DNA of 32,944 nt from Pirellulaceae bacterium (lineage in GTDB: Bacteria > Planctomycetota > Planctomycetia > Pirellulales > Pirellulaceae): positions 18,389 through 51,332 of the forward strand of contig JAKVBY010000055.1 in assembly GCA_022446825.1 (NCBI GenBank), written 5' to 3'. Positions 8,152-15,724 of this stretch are shown here, in pieces. The notes beneath the pieces were generated by a model. The model was given only the letters and a program-made list of their open reading frames with translations. It made no database searches and was not told the DNA's origin. How positions within the stretch are numbered: the first letter of the stretch is position 1; each line of letters starts with the position of its first letter. Made by a program: the position numbers and the translations under genes.

Positions 8152-9738
8152 CTAGGGAGTAAATTGCAACGCGTAGAGGTCAGCGTCTTGTAGTTCAAAA
8201 TGTAGACGCACCGGTTGGCCGACCAGCGAGGTTAGCTTCGCGCCACTTTTCCAGGTAACGGTTTGTGCGATCGTATTTCCAAATAATTCTTGGGAATCCA
8301 TGAGGCTGAATCCCGCCAGCGGTTCTCCGGAGAGATCCTGAATTTCAACCCGGATCTGTCCGGTTGCCGAAGTCGCAAAATTCAGCTGCAAAGAATTGCC
8401 TTGGAAGCGGATGGGCTTGGTGACCAAGGAGCCGCCCGTGGCGGAAGACGATGCGGAGACAAAACCGTCTTGGCGGATTGAGTAGCGATTGTAAGTGATT
8501 CCTTTCCCGAACCATCCACCATGGTCTTGTACATAAAACGACCATTCCGGTGCTCCTCCGGGAAGGTTCGAAGGTGTGCCAAAGAGGTTTAGGGCGGTGC
8601 CGCCAAAGCCGTAGAACCAGTTTTGCTTGGAAGGTCCCGGACGCACCACAGCTGTGGGCCAAACTTGGAAGCGACGTCCATCTCGGCTCGTGATCAGGCC
8701 GGTATCGGTGTAGACGCGGGAATAGTAATTGTCGGCTTTGGCAATGCGTTGATTCAACTCAGAGAACAAACCGCGGTGTGGGATATAACGCATGGGAAAA
8801 CCGATGCGGAGATGTTCTGCACCAGGATAGAGTTGGGTTTGACTCGTGTAGATTTGTGTCCCGCGGTCTGGAATCCACTCGATCCACTCTCCATCTGTCC
8901 AATGTACAAAATCTTGTGATGTTGCAACTTTGACATCGCGTTCCTGGTAGTAGAATTCCTGCTTGGTGTATTTGCGAGTGTCCCCCTTTTTGTTTTTAAA
9001 GTCGCGATAATAGGCGTAGTAACAACCTTGCACCGGATCCCAAAATGCCAGGTTCTGGGAATCCATCATGCCATCAATAATGACAGGTTCCTCCTGGATT
9101 AACGACCAATGGAATCCATCTGCAGACTGGAAGGCATAAAGCGTGCGGTGATCGTGACCACCCAACGCTTTAAACTTTGCCTCGTCTGGGCAGTTCGGAT
9201 TGGTGTCGATGAAGGGAGTAAAGTTGTGAACGGCGCCGGTGAAAGGCACTTTTTTACCACTCAGCAAATCATTGCCGTCGTCGAGTGTTTGGCCCTTGGC
9301 AAAGTCGATCTTGCAAGTGGGGTCAAAGGTGAGCAGGATATTATTGTGTTCCCAACCGGGGCGTTTGACAAAGCCCAAGTCTGGACGTGTCCATTGGATG
9401 CCATCCGAACTCGTCATCACACACGTTGTGGCGTAATGGGCTCCGTGTACTTTGTCGGTGAGGATGAGAGCGGTGCCTCGGTAATAAAAAAAATAGGTCT
9501 TGGCGTGCTGTAAAATCGTTGCGTAGGCTGAGTTGTTGCCTTCCCACGGTCGATCCAAGGTAATGGTGTCGGTTTGTCGAATGGGCTGATGAAGTTTTAA
9601 CTCGAGATCGCCCGTTTTGCGTTCGATCAGATGATCATCCAGAAAAGGTTCACGACGAGACCCGAGGTCAATCGGCTCCACCGCATGCGCTATGCGGACA
9701 AGCAACAAAGCGAGGAGGAGAAGAATTGATTGGTTCAT
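8152..9738 (-). CDS. Secreted five-bladed beta-propeller protein, glycosidase-like (GH32/GH43-type fold)
   Basis: A 528-residue protein with a clear signal peptide (MNQSILLLLALLL start, AHA cleavage near residue 19). The mature part opens with REPFLDDHLIER and later DRPWEGNNSAY, the signature of a widespread planctomycete family of secreted proteins whose fold resembles five-bladed-propeller glycosidases. Repeated aspartate-containing blade motifs (SSDGIQW, SADGFHW, SQDFVHW, SRDGRRF) mark successive blades. The last 100 residues look like a separate beta-rich module. The role is probably cleavage or binding of a polysaccharide outside the cytoplasm; I cannot assign catalytic residues or substrate. 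The gene stands alone on the minus strand, with the inverted repeat at 8088-8150 immediately downstream. Confidence 0.8.
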   Translation of the reverse strand: MNQSILLLLALLLVRIAHAVEPIDLGSRREPFLDDHLIERKTGDLELKLHQPIRQTDTITLDRPWEGNNSAYATILQHAKTYFFYYRGTALILTDKVHGAHYATTCVMTSSDGIQWTRPDLGFVKRPGWEHNNILLTFDPTCKIDFAKGQTLDDGNDLLSGKKVPFTGAVHNFTPFIDTNPNCPDEAKFKALGGHDHRTLYAFQSADGFHWSLIQEEPVIIDGMMDSQNLAFWDPVQGCYYAYYRDFKNKKGDTRKYTKQEFYYQERDVKVATSQDFVHWTDGEWIEWIPDRGTQIYTSQTQLYPGAEHLRIGFPMRYIPHRGLFSELNQRIAKADNYYSRVYTDTGLITSRDGRRFQVWPTAVVRPGPSKQNWFYGFGGTALNLFGTPSNLPGGAPEWSFYVQDHGGWFGKGITYNRYSIRQDGFVSASSSATGGSLVTKPIRFQGNSLQLNFATSATGQIRVEIQDLSGEPLAGFSLMDSQELFGNTIAQTVTWKSGAKLTSLVGQPVRLHFELQDADLYALQFTP

Positions 9739-10067
9739 GCGACTCGCTCACGTTTGCGCAATGGAGGGAAGGATGATCTGCGTTCCCAGTTTAACAGGAT
9801 TTGCAACCCTGAGCGATCGCTGCCTGACGGGCTAGACTTGCAGAGAAGCAAGGTGCTTATTGCCCATTTTTGCACGTTCCCTGAATGGTCTACGGTCCTT
9901 GATGGTGTGAGGGCGATCTCTTTTGAACGCAGGGCTGCGGAACGCCCCAGGAGCGAGGGAAATGTATTCGAACGCATCCTGGTACTCACCTCTTTCCCAT
10001 TTGCTGAAAACGTGTCTTGAAAATCAAGGCATCTCAGTGATGTTTCGAGCTAGATCAGCGGTACGAG
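9739..10067. other. Intergenic region upstream of two divergent units
   Basis: Contains the 5' flank of the minus-strand glycosidase-like gene and the lead-in to the M16 peptidase unit. Several short frames are open, but none has recognisable features. I see no clear promoter hexamers or repeats. Confidence 0.4.
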
Positions 10068-10253
10068 GTGTGGCTGAACGCGACCGATGGTTCGTCATTC
10101 ATGTGCTCGTCGATTCAGCAACCGATCAGATCTGGCTGGTCATGCGTAGTAGAGTTGTTCTACGATGGAGAGCGGCTACGGATGCGACGATACCGGCACG
10201 TTAACCAGATCTTGCTGGGAGACGATTTTCTGAAAGTGAGTTGCCTACCCTGA
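10068..10253 (+). CDS. Possible small protein overlapping the M16 peptidase start
   Basis: A 61-codon frame from a GTG at 10068. Its TGA (10251-10253) overlaps the ATG of the peptidase gene by one base (TGATG), the arrangement typical of translational coupling. The predicted peptide has a protein-like pattern in its second half (VVELFYDGERLRMRRYRHVNQ) with alternating hydrophobic residues and a basic patch. I recognise no family. The frame stays open upstream only to a stop at 10038, so the start is uncertain. A second overlapping frame in the same region also reads plausibly, which lowers confidence. Confidence 0.35.
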   Translation: MWLNATDGSSFMCSSIQQPIRSGWSCVVELFYDGERLRMRRYRHVNQILLGDDFLKVSCLP

Positions 10254-11512
10254 TGATCAATTTTCAACCATTGGAAGGGCCTTATGGTATCCCGATCTAT
10301 TTTCAACACTTGCCGGTCAACTCAGTCTCGGTCTATTGGATGGTGTTTGTCGGGAGTGCTGATGACGAAACGGTGGGAGAACACGGGATTTTTCACTGGT
10401 TTGAACACATCCCATCGCGTGGTACCCAACGCTTTCCGGGAGGATACCGCGACACCGAAGCGCGTTTGGTACGCCATGGAGGCCAGGCGGGTGCAGAGAC
10501 TGGAGCGACCTACACGGCTTATTACGCACACGTTCCTAAACATGTCTGGCCCGCTGCCTTGGAAATATTGACCGACATGTTAGGCCAACCGCTGCTGCGC
10601 AAGCAGGACGTAGAAGCCGAGCGAGAAGTCATTCGTCAAGAAATCGATGAGTGGTATTCATCACCAGAAGGTGAAACGCTTTGTCGCCTACCGGGTATTC
10701 TCTGGCCTGGACATCCACTGGGACATGATCAATTGGGTACCAAGAATTCCTTGTCAAGAATGAGTCCTGATTTACTCCAGGAAGCACATCGGTTTGGCTA
10801 CACGCGGTCTCACTGTGTCCTCTTTGTCTCGGGAGACATCGAGGAATCGGAGTTGCGAGACCAGGTCGCGCGAATGGCCGAACGCATTCCGGTGACCTCC
10901 GCAGAGCCGCGACGCAAAGCTTGCCATTATGAGCCTCTTCCCCCTTGGAACGGTGGGCAAAGTTCCAGGATTGTGACGAAACATGAAGATTCCCTAGTTT
11001 ATTTGCTCTTTCCCATTCCACCGATCGAGCAGGCTGGAGACCAATTTGCGCGCTGGGATCTTCTGGAACTTTTGATTACGGCAGGTGATTTGGGATCACC
11101 TTTGCATCGAATCGTGCGTGAACAGGCTCAGTTAGCCTACGCCCCGGAGTTTTCTTGCGTGGTCCATCCGGATGGAGGTTATTGGGGACTGGTTGCTCAG
11201 ACCAGCGAATCTCCTGAATTGCTGGCGGATACTTTTTGGCAGGTGCTACGGAGTCCCGAGATTCGCTCGCCTGAGCGGCGCGATTTTGTCAATGATGGCA
11301 TTCGTGGCGAGATTGCCATGCATGACCCCTGCCCCGACGACTTTGTCGAGACGGCGGCGGCCAGATTACTCACGCATGGTGAAGTTTGGTCAGACCAAGA
11401 ATACACAGACCGCTTGTTAAGTATTTCTTCTCGGGACATGAACGATTTCCTGGATGCCTTGTCGCCGGACGGCGCGCGGACATTAATTTTTACGGGAACC
11501 ACCCCTTCGTGA
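10253..11512 (+). CDS. M16-family zinc metallopeptidase (pitrilysin / processing-peptidase type)
   Basis: A 419-residue protein from the ATG at 10253; an in-frame TTG at 10241 is less likely. It carries the inverted zinc motif HxxEH as H48-W-F-E51-H52. The downstream glutamates E123 and E130 lie in EREVIRQE, with E130 at the expected spacing for the third zinc ligand. The length fits a single M16 unit with an N-terminal catalytic and a C-terminal inactive-type half. There is no signal peptide, so it is likely cytosolic. M16B enzymes often work as pairs or homodimers; no partner subunit lies nearby, so a homodimer is possible. It probably degrades or processes peptides. It may be coupled to the small ORF ending at its start codon. 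Confidence 0.9.
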   Translation: MINFQPLEGPYGIPIYFQHLPVNSVSVYWMVFVGSADDETVGEHGIFHWFEHIPSRGTQRFPGGYRDTEARLVRHGGQAGAETGATYTAYYAHVPKHVWPAALEILTDMLGQPLLRKQDVEAEREVIRQEIDEWYSSPEGETLCRLPGILWPGHPLGHDQLGTKNSLSRMSPDLLQEAHRFGYTRSHCVLFVSGDIEESELRDQVARMAERIPVTSAEPRRKACHYEPLPPWNGGQSSRIVTKHEDSLVYLLFPIPPIEQAGDQFARWDLLELLITAGDLGSPLHRIVREQAQLAYAPEFSCVVHPDGGYWGLVAQTSESPELLADTFWQVLRSPEIRSPERRDFVNDGIRGEIAMHDPCPDDFVETAAARLLTHGEVWSDQEYTDRLLSISSRDMNDFLDALSPDGARTLIFTGTTPS

Positions 11513-11562
11513 GTTGGTGCTGGTGGGGAGAATTGTTTTAAAAAATGCAACTCCCAGGACTC

Positions 11563-11574
11563 CCTGACGTCAGG
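11563..11574. repeat. Perfect 12-base palindrome CCTGACGTCAGG
   Basis: A dyad-symmetric site about 50 bases past the peptidase stop and 185 bases before the hydrolase start. It could be an operator half-site pair for a dimeric regulator or a chance palindrome. No second copy was noticed in the window. Confidence 0.25.
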
Positions 11575-11758
11575 ACTGTTGTTGTCGCGCTGCGCTGGCT
11601 TCTTCCCGCGCCTGGCAGCGGTCGGTCCCATGATGCGACCGAGAAGGCCAAGAGACCTCTGGACACTGTGTACTGGGCAAGCGCGTAAGTTAGAATGGTA
11701 GCTCTTGAAAGCAAGCGTTTTCTCCGCAGTAAGCCCTTACTTTACCCTGAGCAAGCTG

Positions 11759-14086
11759 ATGAATCGCTCCCCTTTTCTATTCTTCGTGCCGACGCTTTGG
11801 TTGTTGCCTCTTGCTTGCGCCGACGAACTACATCCATTAACAGGGACGCAGCCGCTCAAAACCGAGGTTCCTCTTTCGACGGATAACTTGGCGCGGGTCG
11901 ACCGGTTTCTTTTAAAGCAGATTGATCAGTCTCCCGTCGATCGTGTGCGCTTTTGGGAACGCGATTACGCGACTCATGACACGTATCGCGAGTCGATTCG
12001 TAATCAGCGCGAGAGTTTGCGGAAACGTCTTGGTGCGGTGGATGACCGCGTGCTGCCAGAGGAACTTCAGCTGGTCGGAACACTGCAAAAACCAGCACTC
12101 CTGGCAGAGACGGACCGTTTACGCGTGTTGGCTGTACGTTGGAGTGTCTTAGATGGTGTGACAGCCGAAGGTCTGCTGTTGGAACCTCAAACAACCCCAC
12201 GAGCCTCCGTAGTAGCGATCCCGGATGCAGACTGGACGCCTGAAATGTTGACGGGTCTCGATCCGCAAACGCCGCCTAGGGTCGCCTTTGCACGTCGCTT
12301 GGCGGAGTCTGGTTGTCGCGTGCTGGTGCCGACAATCATCGACCGGCAAACGACGTGGTCGGGGAATTCACGCGTGCGCAGGTTGAATCAGACCCACCGC
12401 GAGTTTCTTTACCGGCAAGCGTTTTTGCTGGGGCGGCACCTGATTGGTTATGAGGTCCAAAAGGTTTTTGCGGCAGTGGACTATTTTCAGCACACGGCTG
12501 ACCAAGCCGAGCAGCCGATCGGTGTCGCTGGCTATGGTGAAGGTGGGTTAATTGCCTTTTATGCGGCCGCCCTTGATGTCCGCATTCAGTCGGTGCTTGT
12601 CAGTGGTTATTTTCAGCCACGCGAGCAGCTTTATCGGGAGCCGGTCTATCGAAACGTATACGGTCTGTTAAGTGAGTTTGGTGATGCGGAAATTGCCAGC
12701 CTGATCGCGCCACGTTCTCTCACAATCGAGATGTGCCAGATTCCCGAGGCGCCGGACCCGCCGCCCTTGATCGATCAGGTCAATGTTGCCGCCTCAGGGA
12801 AGATCGAAATGCCTCGAGTTGATGAGGTGCGGCGAGAGTTCGCTCGCGCCCTGACGCATTATGAAAAGCTCGACATTTCCGCACGTCTTGCGCTGATTTT
12901 GAGTCCCGACCAGCAAGGGCGGGCGGGCCAAGGACTACCGGGATCGAACGCTGCTCTGAAAACATTTTTGTTGGCGCTTGGTGTAGGTGATTTGGCGCGA
13001 GCTCTAGAAATGCCGCTGGCCGCCGCAGCCGTCCCCGACCCACAGACGCGGATGCGGCGCCAGTTCGATGAGTTGAGTGAATACACGCAAAAGTTGGCTC
13101 GACAAAGTCGTTTTCGACGGCAAGCATTTTGGAGGTCGGCCGACCGTTCGAGTCTGCCACGTTGGGAAGACACAACGCAGCCTTATCGCGAAATCCTTTG
13201 GAATGAGGTCATTGGCCGCTTGCCCCCGGCCACTCTTTCGCCCAACGCACGCACTCGTTTACTCTACGACACGCCGAGATGGCGAGGCTATGAAGTGCTG
13301 CTCGATGTCTATGAAGGTGTTACTACCTATGGTGTCTTATTGGTCCCCAAGGATCTAAAGAAAGGTGAGCGACGACCCGTGGTAGTTGCCCAGCACGGTC
13401 GCAACGGGACGCCGCAAGATATTTGCGATCCACAGCGAGACACGCCTTATTATCATTCCTTCGGGGCCAAACTGGCGGATCGCGGCTTTGTAGTGTATGC
13501 CCCCCAGAATTTATACCTGGGAGAAGAGCGTTATCGAGTGGCCCAGCGGAAGGCGTTTGCTTTGGGTATGACGATTTTCGCTCCCATGGTGAGGCAGCAT
13601 GAACAAGTCTTAACTTGGCTCGGTGGTTTGCCGTTTGTGGCTGCGGAGCGGATTGGTTTTTACGGTTTGTCCTATGGGGGCAAGTCGGCCATGCTGATCC
13701 CGGCAGTACTCAAGGGTTATTGCCTGTCGATCTGTTCAGGAGACTTCAACGAACAAGTTTGGAAGCACACGAGTTTGCAAGATCGCTTTAGCTTCATGTT
13801 TACGCTCGAGCACGAACATACGGAGTTCGACTTCGGTGAGCGTTTTAATTATGCGGAAATCGCAGGTCTGATTGCCCCACGTCCTTTCATGGTTGAGCGT
13901 GGACATACCGATGGTGTGTCGTTGGACGAGTGGGTTGCTTATGAATATGCTCGGGTGCGACGTTTGTACGTTGACTTGAAAATTGCAGACCGCACAACGA
14001 TCGAATTTTTCGCCGGCGGACACGAGATTCATGCTGTCGGGACTTTTGACTTCCTACATAAACATCTGCAATGGCCAGTGCCCTAA
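11759..14086 (+). CDS. Secreted tandem alpha/beta hydrolase with a degenerate N-terminal copy
   Basis: A 775-residue protein. The ATG at 11759 puts a signal peptide (about 1-21, ending in ACA) at the N terminus; an in-frame TTG at 11705 is less likely. Two alpha/beta-hydrolase-like halves follow. In the first, the nucleophile elbow reads GYGEG, with glycine 260 in place of the serine of GxSxG, so it is probably inactive. The second is intact: GLSYG with S638, a candidate acid D718 in GHTDG, and H755 in GGHEIH, with an oxyanion-type QHGRNG stretch upstream. It resembles the dienelactone hydrolase/acetyl-xylan-esterase-like enzymes common in planctomycetes, suggesting esterase action on decorated polysaccharide. 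It is convergent with the sialidase-fold gene. Confidence 0.85.
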   Translation: MNRSPFLFFVPTLWLLPLACADELHPLTGTQPLKTEVPLSTDNLARVDRFLLKQIDQSPVDRVRFWERDYATHDTYRESIRNQRESLRKRLGAVDDRVLPEELQLVGTLQKPALLAETDRLRVLAVRWSVLDGVTAEGLLLEPQTTPRASVVAIPDADWTPEMLTGLDPQTPPRVAFARRLAESGCRVLVPTIIDRQTTWSGNSRVRRLNQTHREFLYRQAFLLGRHLIGYEVQKVFAAVDYFQHTADQAEQPIGVAGYGEGGLIAFYAAALDVRIQSVLVSGYFQPREQLYREPVYRNVYGLLSEFGDAEIASLIAPRSLTIEMCQIPEAPDPPPLIDQVNVAASGKIEMPRVDEVRREFARALTHYEKLDISARLALILSPDQQGRAGQGLPGSNAALKTFLLALGVGDLARALEMPLAAAAVPDPQTRMRRQFDELSEYTQKLARQSRFRRQAFWRSADRSSLPRWEDTTQPYREILWNEVIGRLPPATLSPNARTRLLYDTPRWRGYEVLLDVYEGVTTYGVLLVPKDLKKGERRPVVVAQHGRNGTPQDICDPQRDTPYYHSFGAKLADRGFVVYAPQNLYLGEERYRVAQRKAFALGMTIFAPMVRQHEQVLTWLGGLPFVAAERIGFYGLSYGGKSAMLIPAVLKGYCLSICSGDFNEQVWKHTSLQDRFSFMFTLEHEHTEFDFGERFNYAEIAGLIAPRPFMVERGHTDGVSLDEWVAYEYARVRRLYVDLKIADRTTIEFFAGGHEIHAVGTFDFLHKHLQWPVP

Positions 14087-14250
14087 GGCTGCTTCCTCCA
14101 CGCTCTGTGGGGAGTCGCGTGGCTGCGTTTGGGAACGTCGGTGCGACGACGAGTGGCTTTCCCAGCAAGAGCGATTCTCGGTAGGCGGAGTCGGCAGTTT
14201 TTGTAGGGACCGGGCTCGAAGAAATTCAAAAGCGAAGGGTAACGGTTGAG

Positions 14251-15393
14251 CTACGGACGCCAGATGATCATCCGAGTCTGGGTTCCCGCAAGATCGTAGT
14301 CCGCTTTACCGAGCGTGACATAATACAAGGTGACGACACGGCCGTCGTCAAGCTGTACCGAACTGGGATAGCCGCAGTCGAAGTTGGGCGCGGTGCGGTC
14401 CAACACGATTTCTTTGCCCCAGGTCTTGCCGCCGTCGCTGCTGAGTTGCGCTTCGACGCCCATTTTTTGTACGATTGATTCGTCGGAATTATAGTTTTCA
14501 AACAGGCGTCCTGGCGACCTGCGCGTTCCATAAACTAAGAGCAAACGTCCGTCCTTAAGCTGTAGTAAATCTCCCGGATGTTCTCCCTGAGGACGCAGCG
14601 GAATCGGGGCTGCCCAGGAGTATCCCTGATCGGATGAAGTGGTCCACGACAAACTATCCTGTTCCGGCCCAGGGCTGCGCCGAATGGCTGCCCCGATTTT
14701 TCCGTTTCCGAAATCAACGAGTGCGGCTTCATTATGACCCGCTGCGATCAAGGAGGGATCTCCCCAGGTCTTTCCACTGTCCTGGGAACGGAGAAACCAT
14801 GCGCGTTCGATACCGTCGTTCACAATAGGATCCTGACGGAAATCGTCTGTGGTGTAGAACGCCAGGAGTGCCGTGCCATCTTTCAACTGGAGGATTTTTC
14901 CAAACGGCGAACCGTACCCACCATCAGGTGGGTCGTAAACGCGTTTGGGTTCATCCCAGGTGCGTCCCAAATTTTCGGAACGCATGTACCAGAGCCCGCC
15001 CCAGGTACTCGCCTCGAGATCGTAATACGTGTAGGCCAGCAACAGCGTGCCGTCGGCCAGTTGTCCAAAGGCGGGATTACGTTCATCGATCGCTTGCTCG
15101 TCAATGATCGTTCGAGGGTTGGTCCAATGCCGACCGTCGTCTACCGACCGCACCAAATCAAGACTGGCATCTCCGACGACATGTTCAAACCGACCGCGAC
15201 AAACAAAGGCGAGTCCACCCTCACGCAGTTTCGTTAAGACGGGGAAGTGTCCACCGCCACGTAGGATGATCCGTGGTAAATCAATTTCGCTTTCTGCGGG
15301 ACCGTCAGGAGGAGCCGATTTTGCCCTATTTAGCGGTAGGCAGCTGGCTATCAGCCCCAGGACAAGCCAAGATTTCCATCGTTTGGCGACCAT
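14251..15393 (-). CDS. Secreted sialidase-fold (BNR/Asp-box) protein
   Basis: A 380-residue protein with a signal peptide (about 1-27). Five Asp-box repeats SxDxGxxW are visible at 83-90, 139-146 (SENLGRTW, asparagine variant), 203-210, 253-260 and 318-325, giving a six-bladed propeller of the exo-sialidase type. E222 and R238 (NEAALVDF...IGAAIRR) and Y357 or Y358 (TLYYV) fit the nucleophile-assisting glutamate, second arginine and tyrosine of sialidases. The N-terminal RIP motif, which supplies the first substrate arginine, reads HFP (49-51), so true sialidase activity is doubtful. It more probably acts on another acidic or neutral glycan, or only binds one. It is convergent with the tandem hydrolase, with 164 bases between their ends. 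Confidence 0.87.
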   Translation of the reverse strand: MVAKRWKSWLVLGLIASCLPLNRAKSAPPDGPAESEIDLPRIILRGGGHFPVLTKLREGGLAFVCRGRFEHVVGDASLDLVRSVDDGRHWTNPRTIIDEQAIDERNPAFGQLADGTLLLAYTYYDLEASTWGGLWYMRSENLGRTWDEPKRVYDPPDGGYGSPFGKILQLKDGTALLAFYTTDDFRQDPIVNDGIERAWFLRSQDSGKTWGDPSLIAAGHNEAALVDFGNGKIGAAIRRSPGPEQDSLSWTTSSDQGYSWAAPIPLRPQGEHPGDLLQLKDGRLLLVYGTRRSPGRLFENYNSDESIVQKMGVEAQLSSDGGKTWGKEIVLDRTAPNFDCGYPSSVQLDDGRVVTLYYVTLGKADYDLAGTQTRMIIWRP

Positions 15394-15724
15394 CAGGAAC
15401 TCCTGCGAAAATGCGTTGTTGTTGCGCCACTTTTCACGACAAAGCGACCACAGGCGAACGGTTACAAAATGTACCGGGCATTGGTGCCCACAGCAATTGC
15501 CCTTAGGGACAGTTGTAGCAAAGGATCCCGCTCGGTTTGCAGACCCGACAGGACGGTTTTTAGCCGCCTAAGGTCTTCTCATGGAGACATAATGGAAAGA
15601 CCTTTTCTGAACGCGTCTTTTACACCATCGAGTCAGGTTCCGTTAACATATAAGCAAGTGTCAGCTGGTTTTTAGAGAATTGTTTTGCAGCTTCCTCAAC
15701 ACCTCATGACGGATTTGGTATGCG
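15394..15724. other. Divergent intergenic region upstream of di-haem module 2
   Basis: Lies between the 5' ends of the minus-strand sialidase-fold gene and the plus-strand di-haem gene, so it should hold promoters for both. I find no convincing -10/-35 pair, no repeats and no supported ORF. Confidence 0.4.

Noticed and set aside
9923-10204. Alternative frame upstream of the M16 gene
   Set aside because: It overlaps the small frame at 10068-10253, ends without coupling to the peptidase and has no domain.
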